Positions 40,985-53,300 of a stretch of DNA of 64,000 nucleotides are shown in pieces; the stretch's first letter is position 1; the number at the start of each line of letters is the position of its first letter. Location: assembly GCF_000002235.5 (NCBI RefSeq), contig NW_022145599.1, positions 23,520,879 to 23,584,878 of the forward strand. Direction: 5' to 3'. This DNA comes from Strongylocentrotus purpuratus. Taxonomy: Eukaryota > Echinodermata > Echinoidea > Camarodonta > Strongylocentrotidae. The position numbers were made by a program, and so were the translations under genes. Below the pieces are notes generated by a model, which saw only the letters and a program-made list of their open reading frames with translations, did not search any database and was not told where the DNA came from.

Positions 40985-41367
40985 CTAGGGTGGAATGCCT
41001 TGTTGCTGAGGAGGTAGACTTTGTTGCTGGGGTTGTAGGCCATGTTGCTGTGGTGTCAGCCCCTGTTGGGGGAGTACATGACCTGGGTGGGGTAGCAACC
41101 CCTGAGGTCGTGGTGGCATTCCTTGTTGCTGAATTGGTACTGCCTGCGGTTGAGGTGGCACGCCTTGTTGTTGAGGTGGTACCCCTTGTAGTAGTGGTAG
41201 AGATGGTTGAAGTGGTAGTGGTGGTCCTTGCATCATCTGTTGTGGGAGGTATGTGGCTCCAGGTTGTAGCTGTATAAGGGGAAGCCCCCTGGTGAGATTA
41301 GATGGGGGTGGAGGGGGCACAGGGGGTGGGAGGCCGCCAGCAGAGCAGGTGGGACAAAGCCAATTTC
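40985..41367 (-). CDS. PHF10: PHF10-like terminal coding exon, PHD2 end and Pro/Gln tail
   Basis: Reads (G)[20 protein letters not shown], completing PHD2 (CPTC). About 120 further residues are built from loose heptads of the type PPQQQG(V/L/M/I), ending GIPP and TAG at 40987-40985. Acceptor gtcatag. Vertebrate PHF10 ends about 20 residues after the second PHD, so the tail is an addition. The opposite strand is open over the same repeat and is a shadow. Confidence 0.92.
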
Positions 41368-44300
41368 CTATGACAAAAGGAGGAAGAGAAAAGGAGAGCA
41401 AAACTTGAAATTAAGCCAAATTAAAAACCTCAATGTTGGGCCAAATTTTTTAAACTCTTACAGTTTTTGTTGAAAATCTGGCATGTTTTCAAGTTTCTTC
41501 ATCAATCAACCCTAGTCCATTAAAAAAAGATTACAAGATCTGGGCAAATTTATGAAAATTGGGGCAAAAAAAAAAACAATTTTGAAACAAAATTTTCAAA
41601 GGTTTAGTTCAGCATTTTTTAATTTGTTTCAAATCTTTATTTTTTTTAATGATCTGTCTGGCTAAATACAACCCTACTTCATCAAAAGAGGGTATATAAT
41701 ATGGTGGTGGTGGTGGTTATTTTCCTGACTGCTAAGAAAGCATAAATGCTTCTATTTAAGCAACCAGTCAAATAACATGAAAATTGGAAAAACATGATGT
41801 TTTTGTGGACAAAAACTGCCGTAATGGCCGCCTTGCTAAAGCCAGGGTAATAATCGGCGCAGCGCCAGAAGCATCGCAATGTGACGGACATGTGCGCTAT
41901 ATAAAAAGCCACCATTATTATTATTATTATTATTAAGAGATTGGTTAAGCATTTCTGACAAAAAGTCGAAATTTACAATAAAGCCTATTTTCAAATTAAA
42001 TTAAATTGACAACGGTTTGGGAAGAAAAAAAAAAGACCAGGAAAAATGACAATATTTACCTGTTGGTATATCTGTGAGTCCAACACAGAATGTATGGTAG
42101 CCTCTATCACACTTATCACAAAACATCATCTTATCCTGCACACAATAACAAAGAAGAAAAACAAACAAAATGGATCAATAAAATGTATGGTACAAAATGA
42201 TTGTAAGAAACCTGATAGCTCATAGTTCATGATACAGGCATTCACTTTCCTAAGATAATCAAAATGGCTAAAGTTCAAAATCAATCGAACCAATACTGAG
42301 AAAGCTATGAATGTTTGAAATATGAGATCACTAAGTCCATGTGAATCTCAAACTGGCATTTTGGTCAGAGGATTGTGACATAGTAGCAGATAACTCTCCC
42401 ATTAATATTAATCAAATATCATTAATCTCTGTGTTCCTCCTAATTTCCTTTTTCCTTGGAGCAGTACTCAAAATATATCATGGATAGCAAATTGTTATAG
42501 GTCCTCTAAAAAGAAAAGACCCTCTTGAGTCATAGATTTTTGAGAAAAAAATTAGATTTTAGTAATTTTATGTGTTGGAACAAATGGGAAAGTTGTACGA
42601 AAGTATATCACAGAAGTGATCACTGATTCAGCCGATTTGAAGAGCTCATACCCATAGTGATTATATCTTTTAAAAAACTGTAACTTTGCCATCAATTCAA
42701 TGGGGGGGCTTGAGAATAAGTTGTTCGGCAAGCCGCCCCCCCCCCCCCCCCCTCCCCTCCCCCATGCCTTGGGTATGTTCATTGCTCTAAAGCCCATTGC
42801 CACACTATACAATCCTATTACGATCCAGTTTTAAAGAAATCATGGTTGCATTATATATGAAGATCTAAACAAATTTCATCTTCTTGGTTTAGATTTGGCA
42901 TGATGAAATGAATACTAATATCTGGATTGTTAGTACATTTGAACCTTCTAGTCAGAATAAAAGTCAAATTGGCTTTAAATCAAAGACAACTGCACTACTA
43001 GCCTGTCATCACTAGAATTCTAAGCCGATGTTTATAGCATTTTCTTCTACACAGGAAGCATGTGAGCCCCAGTAATATGCACTTTATGGTTCATATTACT
43101 ATTCAGAACTTTGATCATTAACATTTTGCATGTTTGAATATCTGCATTAAAAGCTGTTGCAAATTCTTCCCAAATGATGTTGTAGTCTATCTGACTTGAA
43201 TTGACAACCTGGAAAATCATCTTACCTCATGAGTGGGGTCACCACACTGGGAACAGGTCTTGCATTCCATACACTGCCAGGGATAGGTCTTAATGGTTGC
43301 TACCAGCTCATCATTCATCTCCAGGCATGAGGGGTGACCTACGGTGGTTGGAAAACAATATGACATGAGAGGACATTATATCATGAGAGGACATCTTCAT
43401 GTACAAAAGAGGGTATCGCACAATTTTATTCACAGGTGCTGGTAGAGGTGGTGTGATCGAGTGGTTTAAAAACTTGCCAAAGGACACATTAATCTTCATT
43501 TGCTACTCTCCACCCAGGTCTTAAATGGGTATCGGTATGAAGGACTTCCTTGAATATTGTGATTTTGCTGCAGCTCATATCTAAACAAGCCCTTAACACA
43601 CATGAAGAAAAGAGGAGAACAAGGTACCACAAACAAATATATAATTATAACAAAACAAAATAGGAAGCTTAAGAAGGCTTAAAAGTCGTACATACCACTA
43701 TTATCACACTGTGAGCAATGAACCAGGTTCTCAGGAACTCCTTTGGTATTGCTGCGTCTATCTTTCAAACATAGGCCACAAATAGCAGTGGGTTTGATCT
43801 TAGGCTGTAGGGAGAGAGAGAGAGAGAACAACAACAATTATTAAATGAGTGACACTTTCAAATGGACAGTGCACTAAAATTCAAAACAGTTCAGTTTATT
43901 CATACCAATTCCATCAAAAAATGATTTGTATAATACTTGAATACAAGTATCAACACAAGCCAGCAAAACCTAACATGTTAGGAAAAGGAAGACTGAAATG
44001 ATAAAAGAAAAGAGGAAGAAAATCAGATACATACATTCAGAGAGAGTCATGTATTCACACTTGTTAAGTAAGAGATGCTGAACATTATAACCCCTTGTAG
44101 TTTTTGTTTAAAACAATGTATTTTACTAATTTTTATGAAATATTCCCAGATATTTTATCTTGAGGAATTATTTATGTTTTTGTGTATTCATTAATTTCTA
44201 ACTTGTATTCACGTTTGTTCATTCATGAGGAATTAATAATAATATTCCGCTTATATAGCGCTTAATACAAATGTATCTAAGCGCTTTACAGATATACTAT

Positions 44301-47300
44301 TACCCCGGTCATTAGAATTATTTATGTATTTACCATGGACAGTTATAAAAAAAGAAAATGAAAAAATTGCTTCTCTTTTGTTGGTATTCACATTCATTCA
44401 TTGTACATTTTGACTTGTCTTAGATTATGAAACAGAGAAAGATAAGAATAACTGGTGAACTTAGAGGAGGCAGAGTTGATTCATTTTAGACAAACTGTGA
44501 TAGGTTATACCTGATATGGTCTTGGTGGAGTGGGTACCACAGCTTCCATACTCTGCTGCAGTGCTTCAGGCCCAGGTAATCTCACCATGTCACTGTCCCC
44601 ACTCCCACCAGACTCTGGCCCAGGCTGGACCACGATGGGCCCTGCTCGAGGCCTCAGGATAGTAGGCGCAGAGGATGGCGACCGAGACGTTGCAGGGGTT
44701 GAACTCGCAGGAGGCGGCTGCTGCTGCTGTTGTTGCTGCTGAGGTGGCTGTTGTTGTTGCTGTCGTGGTTGTTGCCGTTGTGGATGCTGCTTCTGTTGCT
44801 GGTGCTGGACTGGTTGGTTGAGTAACTGTTGCAGCCGTTGTTCTTGCTGTTGCCGCTGCTGTTGATCATTTTGTGGTTGATTTGTGAAGATTCTGCTCTT
44901 GACCTTATCCTTCTCATCATTCTTGGTAAATTCCTATCCGTACACAATGATCAAAACAAGAGATTAAATGCCGGAATATCCGTTCATCTTGTCTCTTTTT
45001 TCATTTGTGTTTAATAAACAAACTTGGTTAACACCAACAAACACCAACAAAATTAAAAACCTAAAAACAAATATCACAACCCTCAAATTGACAAGACATT
45101 GACATATTTAGACAAATATTGTTCATCCAATTGAAAATGGCAAACGACAATTGTAAGATTTTCATTTCCTAGCAGTATTTTAATTTAAGTAAAAGACTTT
45201 ACAGTTTAATAATGCAGCTGTGTTGCTGATTTAAAAACATAAAGCTACTTTATAATAACTGTTACCCTAAATAGGCTGGGTTAGTATGGTGTATTTTCAC
45301 CTGGAGGGGGGGGGGGGGGAGATTCATGGCCCTATTAGGGATGAGCATCCCTCATATGATAATGTTGGGTACTTACAGCCATGATATCTAAATCATCGTC
45401 TCCTTCTTCCTCCTCAACTTCAGGACCATAGTCCGTCTTTCTCCTGATTGCCATTGGACCATAGATAGCAGTGTTCAATGGCAGATAATTCAGTTCATCA
45501 GCCGAGTAACTAAGACAAGAACAATATGACAATAAGCATAACGCCAAATAAATAAATCATATACATGTATATGAATGATATTAATCCAGGTTGCATCTTG
45601 GATGGGTAAACATGATTAGAAATGGTTAAGAAATAGTTGATTTCTGACACTTTGAAGAAATGTTGGAGTAATTAGATACACAAGATACTAATTTGCTATC
45701 AGTTTGACTAGGCTATGAAATGCCCTCATCTCTTCCTGAGACAGCATGATACGTCACTCTTGATATCATATACACTGTATGCACTGGACTCTAGATGGAA
45801 TGAATGTAGTCATTAAGGATAGAACTTGCAGATAGACAAAGCAGGAGGAGATTATGGGAGTTCGTTCGTTCGTTCGTGTCTCCTTAGATCAAGATTAATG
45901 TATCTTGATCTTTGGAGTAGTTGCTACAAGCGGCCGTGTCAGACACGTTGCCCTGGGTGCGAGATAGGACTCTTGTAGCATGCCCCCATTTAAAACAATT
46001 ATACAATAACAATTAACATTACATTTAATTAAAAGAATGAAACTATTAAAATTACTCTCATGTTACGAGGAAAAATATTATATACAGCGCTCAAAATACA
46101 CGGGGGCGGTGGGCGATTCACCCCCGTGAGCTCCATAATCGCCCCCGTCAGGTTGCTCACGGGGGCGATTGCAAAATTAAAAATCGCCCCCGTGGAATTA
46201 TAAAATAAAGATTATCTTTTCTGATATAACTTTAACACAATATTGAGTATCAATTTTCAAACCTTAAACCAATGAAATGAAACTTAGATGGCGCTTTCTC
46301 TTCCATCTCTATGAGTATTACCGATAAAAACAACGGAAGCTCGCAGTGTAGCTAATGCGGCCGTCAGCAGTGGTTATACTGCCCCGGTAGTACCGGTATG
46401 CACGCTGACGCCCAATATCTGCTGAAGCTGGAGACGGTCGCGCAAGGACTGAAACATGGAGAAGTTTTTCGTTGTGCAAAGTGTGAATCCTCTGAAATCT
46501 GGTTATTCTTAAAGATCAGCAAATAATGTAACTCTACCAGTAAATCAATATTGAGAAGAAGATCAGCAAAGATGTTACAGGGGCGGATCTAGGCGGTTTA
46601 GGGGTTTACCCCCCCCCCCCCTTGGGATTCCAAGTGAAAATGTGATGTGCATTGAAAACTGCTATCATGTGTCCAGACGTACACAGTAGATGCCAGGAAA
46701 ACATCACTAACGGGGGTTCAAAGTAGCAACAACAGAAATCGCCTCGCCGCTATGCGGCTCGTTGACGATGCTGCACATCGTATTCGGGTTACCCCCCCCC
46801 CCCCACCCTTAGCAAAAAGCTAAATCCGCCCCTGTGTTTTGGAAGGATATGGTACAGACTAAAAGTAAAGGAAGAATGTAAAAAAGGTTGCTCCGAATGA
46901 TGAGGACATTATGTGCAGAACGGGAAGAAATGGAGAGAATGTCATCACGAGGAAGTCAATAACAGCTATATGTAACAAGTAAATTTCAGAGGGAAAATGC
47001 CGAAATACCAAGGAATTTAGGAGTTTCATGGATACCGATTCAATGGAAATTTGTTTTAAAATAAGAGCCCCCGTCAGCACTAAAAGAGCCCCCGTGAGAA
47101 GGCTCACAGGGGCTCTTTGTTTTTGGAAAGAGCCCCCGTGGACAAAAAATTAATTTGAGCCCTGATTATATATATATATATATATATATATATGAATCAA
47201 ATGATTTGGTCGATCCAGTTCGATGGCACAAACACGGCACTACTGGACAGAGATCCTAACAATTACAGAGCTTGGTCTTGTTGCTCTGTTCACCAGCAGT

Positions 47301-50300
47301 TTGAGTATATGGAATCCCGTGGCACATTACTCACAAGAGTTCTAACAAGCCAAGCTTACACAGAGCCTATTATGGGAGTACCCTGATTCCAGGGAGTTTC
47401 ATCCTCCCTCCTTACTTTCCTCACTCATTACTTTGTACGATACTTATTTCAAGGTACATTATAAATAGCGTTTAGTTATAATTAAATCAATTTGGGAGCT
47501 CAATTCTCCATAGTCCATTCTACTGTTTCAGCTTCTCTGTCTGTGTAAAACTTGATAATAAAACATCAGAGTTAGAAGGGGTTTAACTCTGTTTTAAAGG
47601 ACATGGGTTAACATTCTTATGGATCTCAGCAAACATTATAGCACTTTCATAATCAGACTTACTATCTGCAGTAGTCTTGGTATTGGCCAGGGATAACGGC
47701 TACAGGGTAGGCACCAATCTTTGTATCCTCTTTACTCAACTTCTTCATCTTTGCTTGAGGCATGTGAAGTTGCTGAAAATAGAAATTAAACTTAATATAC
47801 ATATTTGATACACCACATAATCCTATAAAAATGATGCTCTAGAACAACTGTATTTGTAAGAATTATGATGATACCCACTCACACCAGCATTGTGTGTTAT
47901 AAAATAATTAAGATACCCTCTATTGATTCTCAAATCTTTCAAACACTACTGTAAAAAACTCATGAGAATGCACTCAAATCAGCGTTTAAGTGACTATTAT
48001 TACCACCTGCATATCATTAAAATACAGTCAACCTTGCTTAAGTTGACCTTGTCTTTGTTGACCTTTGACGGATGAGCTTTTTAGTATTTAAGTACATGAA
48101 ATTCTATTTATCTTTCTCCCCATCAAGAATGTGTATGGACAAATTACTTTCATGAGTGTGATGGTGATCTTCTGAATCTCTCATCCCAATAAACAGCAAA
48201 TTGATGACAAGGGTATGCCTCATTCCCAACAAACAAGCACATGTTTGCAAGTATGAAGTTTTTCTTGCTTGATTAACAAGTTAGTGTTCCTTTAAGTTTT
48301 TTAAATTTCTACCATTACTATCAAGAGAGGGAGAGAGGCAAGTACGGGAAAGAGAGAGGGAGAGAGAAGAACGGAGAAGCTAGCACCAGCAAGTCTGGAG
48401 AACAGGGGTGTATTGTGTAAACAAAATTGGTGTATGGCCCATGCTTTTGACAGTAATTGATTTAACATTGCGATGTAAATTCCTTTAAGTGTTTTTTCTA
48501 CGAAACTGTTATGGGAATATGATCGACTTGAACGATTATTTGACTTAAAAAACGACCTATACAGAAGATTAACAAAAGTAAGTCTATGAAGAAATATTGG
48601 GACTTTTTATTATCATCAACTTAAGAGGTTATTCGACACACGCCACATCTAATTGCGAGGTTAACTGTATTATCAATTGATCTCACCAAAGTTGTAAAAA
48701 ATTACTTTCAAAATTTAAATCAGAAACTCTTTACAGACTGTGTACAGACTCACTCACCATGGTTTGTAGGTCAAAGTAGTACTGTCTCTCCTCTCTCTTC
48801 TCTCTCATCAAGAGTGCATTGAACTCAGCAGCTTGTTTAGCAGCTTTCTTGATGTATGCTTTGATCTTACTTGCATCCATGGTTGGCTGATCAGAAGTAA
48901 AAAATAAATTAAAAGCACCATAACTATACTGAATGGGGCATCTATCAACCTAAACTTGAAACACACTCTTCAGAAAGATACCATTATACCACTTATAATA
49001 ACACAGAAGAAAGAAAAAATAGTGAAGCATGTCCACATGAAAAATCTATATATTTTGATATTAAGCAAAGTTTTAAACTGTTTCCAACTTCATGAGCAAC
49101 TGCAAGAATTTAGTATTCACAAAATCTATAGCAAGTTTATTTTCTTGCAAAGGGTGCATTTCTGACACTACTTCATTATAAGAACCATCTTGTTAACATT
49201 AGCAGGTGTAAACTAACTCTATAGAAGTAACAATTTAATATGTATTACACACGCTCCAGCAACAATTCTCCAGTAATTTCCAAATGATAACCAAATTTGC
49301 AAGTCTATCCTTCCACCTAACCCTACATGTGTAAATATAAAACCAATCTATCTTTGGATTCAACCCTATAATACCTAATCCTAGCCCTAACCCTGAATAT
49401 AAAACCAGTCTATCCTGTGGATCCAACCCTAATCCTAGCTCTAACCCGGAATATAATCCAGTCTATCTTTGGTTCCAACTCTAATCCAAGCCCTAACCCC
49501 TTAATGTAAAACCAGTCTATCCTTCCATCCAACCCTATACCTAATCCTAGCCTTGAGCTCATCAAGACGGCCCCGAAATGAAGGATCTGCCACATATTGA
49601 ATTAATAACAATAAGTTTGTTTTATCAGTAGATAATTTGACACACGTACAACTGCTGCAACCTAGTTTGCTTATGTCCTATTTGTTTGAAATAATTGAGT
49701 TGCTTTTTCTTGTGTTTGATGAAATAAATAAAAATACATTAAATTACATAATAAAAAAGTATTCTTTAAAAAAATCCTTAGCAGAGGGTATTTTTTCAAT
49801 AGTGACACTACACATTAACAGGCACTGGCTAACAATGATAGATTTAAATTCATCTGGCATATGCTGCATATGGGCTTTATTGTTGTATCAAAACTTAAGA
49901 TTTGGCCACACTTTCAATCAAGTTATCTTAATACCGCTTCGTATCCTTTGTGCTGGTTGCTGATGTTCTGCCTCTGTTTTTCCTGGATGACTCTGGCATA
50001 CTCTGTGTACCTGTTGGTATAGTCCTTCATCATCAGGTCATACACCTCGTCTCCACGTAGGGCTGTCAGACCTGCACAGAAACACACATGTTGAGCGATC
50101 CAGAGATTTATAGTTTGAAATTCAATAGCATTAATTTGTATATAAATTACAATAGCAGTCCCTGTATTAATTGAGCTGTTTTGCACTGATTTGCTTACCC
50201 AGAAAATAGTATCATTACAAACTTGGGAGGAATACCGATCACAAACCTCCTTGTACATGTAAAATATGAAATTCTCACGCAATTAAATTAAAGGTAAAGA

Positions 50301-53300
50301 TCAGTATTGGAAACGCCCCAATTTCAAAAAATGAAATGGAAGCTCTCATTACCAATCATGTGAAAGAATATGTTTTGACTAATACATGATGATAAAAAAT
50401 TTGCCGGGAAACCGCCTACCAATTCATATATTTGGTAAATTTGTTTCTCTCATGGTCTGTGAGAGATATAGGGTAGTCCCATATACATCTTTCTGTGTAT
50501 AGTGCTTGTAACTTTACGAAGAATGGGCCAAATTTCTTATCATTTTGATGATTCCAGAACCTTGCAGATGCTAGATGCTAGATGATCAACCTTTTCTGAT
50601 CGATTCCACAACGTTTCTTTCACAATGCAATCGCATGACCATAACTGGTCTTTACCTTTAAATTGATATTTAAAAAGTCTGAAAACAATGTCATTAAAAT
50701 GCAAACTATTTTCATCTTTGCAAGGATAAGGACTGATTACAGTATCATTTAAACAGCTTCATGATATGTGTCTGTGCTGATAGACAAATGCTTTGGCAAC
50801 AAGTATTCCACACCCAAGATCATAACTTCAACACTGAAACCAAAGCTACATGTCCCTAAGGATGTTGACTCCACCAACATATTCAAACCAATTTTTCTAT
50901 CTTTTGAGCAATCTATATGCCTTCTAGAAGGTGCTGCCTACTAGGATGTCACTTTCCAATCTCTTCCCTGGTCTTCCTTGCCCATTTGTTTCAACAACTG
51001 TCTCCATGAGTAAGCGTTTAGTGAAGCGTACGCTGTTCATTCTGGAAACATGACCGAACCAGGTCAGTTGGGCTTTAGTAATGCGTGCGGGATTAGCTTC
51101 AGTGGAAATTTTCAATTGGAGATTCTGGCCAGGACTTCTTCATTTCTAATATTATCTTTCCAAGTGATGTTGAGAATCTTCTGAAAGCAGCGCATCTCAA
51201 AGGCTTACAGTTTCTTTGGGTCATTCATTGTGATGGTCCATGCCTCTGAGCCGTACAAGAGTATCGGGTAGAAAAGAGCATTGTCAAGACGTAGTTTGGT
51301 GGTTAGTGAAATGTCCTTATCATTCCAGGCCTTCTGCAGCTTCCCTAGAGCAACAAATGCTAGCATCAGTCTGTTTTTAATTGTCATTTGAGGGCGTTAG
51401 TGTTTCTCCTAGACCTGTATTTGATTACATGTAAATGAAATCCTAACCCCAATCACAACCTAATTCATTTCTATTAAAGCAGAAAAAAATTGGAGAAACA
51501 GAATGGCAAAAGTTTTCAATGAAACAGACAAGTAGTAAGCAAGTTATGAATGTTTAAAATATGAGATCACCAATACAATGGAAATTTCAAATTGGCAATT
51601 TTGTCAATGGATTTTGAAAGTAATTTTTTACAACTTTGATGGGAGCAGAAAATTTGTTGAAAAAACAGAAATCAATACTATTTTTGTGCATGACAAATGG
51701 GAGAGTTGTCCATGATGTACATGCACACAAATAGTATTGATTTCTGTTTTTTCAACAAAGTTTCTGCTCCATCAAAGTTGTAAAAAAATACTTTCAAAAT
51801 TTAAATCAGTAATCAAAATATACTATATAGGTCCGGCAGAAAGAAAAGACCCTCCTGAGTCAACATTTTGAGGAAAAAAAAATACATTTTAGTTAGTATG
51901 TGTATTGAAACATATGGGAAACTTGTCCAGCACAAAATCACTGTGCATTACCAGTTCAGCCAATTTTAAGTGCTCTTATGTATGGTGATTACAACTTTAA
52001 AAATACATGCTTTTTTTTTAGTCCGATTACATCCAAACTTTCACCATTGTACTTCTTCTACTATCTATTACATTAGTTTACTATTAAAATTAGATTTCCC
52101 TTTAATTCTATATCTCTAATAAAATAATGCCAGGAGCGATTATTATCAACAACAAAAAAAAGGGAACACCTACCAAGAGTGACCTGTTCCTCTGTAACCA
52201 CACCTCTCTCTCTGAGAAACTCTTTCTCCTTGATGTCCATGACCCTTCTCTCGAGATCTGAGATTTATTGAGAGGAATTTAATAAAAACACTTTATAAAT
52301 ACAATAATGTCACAAACAACATCTTTGTTATTTTGGGGGCTATCAACAACAAAAATAGAACTAGAATTTAAATCGTCACGAGGACGATTAAGGTGGTCTG
52401 TCTTCAAGTCTTATGATAGATTATAATATTTACTTTATTGAGAAAGGGATAAGTTATATAGACATGTAAACAATGATGATCGTCATGATGATGATGATGA
52501 TGATCTTGATAGTAATGGTGATGACGATGATGATGATGATGATGATCATGATGATGTTGATGATTATCATCAACAGACCATGATGACATCAGACTGACAA
52601 AAATGAGAGAACATTTAGATAGTATATAGTCACAGCTACAACATACTCAAAAATCAACAAAAATCAAGCCGAAATAACGGCGATATTGCTCGCAAAAGAC
52701 AAGATTTTGTAGAATCCAGATTTGAGAAAAAGTCATCTCCCATAAGGATTGCACGCAAAAAATATTGGATCAAGTGATAATAGGGTAATAATAAAGTAAA
52801 TATGGTTGTTTATTACATTATTTACGATTGTACGTGTTTTAATATTGAAAGGAGATGGTACAGTGAAAGGTCAAAAAGAAAAAAAAGTGAAGAAAACAAA
52901 TTGTTGGAGACGCCCGGACTCGAACCAGGGACCTCGAGGTCGGAAGTCAAGTGCGTTACGGATATACCAAAACATTTCCCATAGAGATTACAGGTAAACG
53001 GGAAATGGAATTCTCAAATCCCACTTTGCAAGTGAAATATGAGCATGATCCCGGCATCTGAATGAAAAATAAAGGGCACACTTATGATAGCTTATTGTCT
53101 CAGCTACAACATACTCAAAGCTCAGCGTAAATAAAGATAAAACGACGGAGATATTGCTCGCGAAAGACGAGAATGTAGAATCCAGTTTTGAGAAAAAGTC
53201 ATGTCCCATAGAGAATACACGCAAAATGTGAAAAATTGACATGCCACCTTTAATCGCAAAAATACGCCATGATACCTTTGTCAAAATGAAATATTGTGTT

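Larger units (their letters stand above)
45510..47662 (-). other. PHF10-like intron rich in mobile DNA
   Basis: Contains a TTCG microsatellite (45861-45877), a C/G hairpin module related to the dispersed repeat (46090-46195, cgcccccgtcaggttgctca), a hAT-like MITE (46578-46840), the dispersed repeat copy (46918-47164) and a (TA)n run (47167-47192). No coding evidence. Confidence 0.75.

Noticed and set aside
40969..41277. Val-rich + strand frame of 102 codons
   Set aside because: Antisense of the Pro/Gln repeat tail of the PHF10-like gene.
49310..49560. Interstitial telomere repeat
   Set aside because: cctaaccct words occur, but the true period is about 62 bp and the hexamer is not tandem.
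52905..52975. Functional tRNA gene on the - strand
   Set aside because: B box and T stem are good, but acceptor and anticodon stems do not pair; listed only as a tRNA-like pseudogene.
52802..52997. Two overlapping + strand frames of about 60 codons (one reading [14 protein letters not shown])
   Set aside because: They translate the tRNA-like sequence backwards; the same peptide appears wherever antisense tRNA-like DNA is translated.
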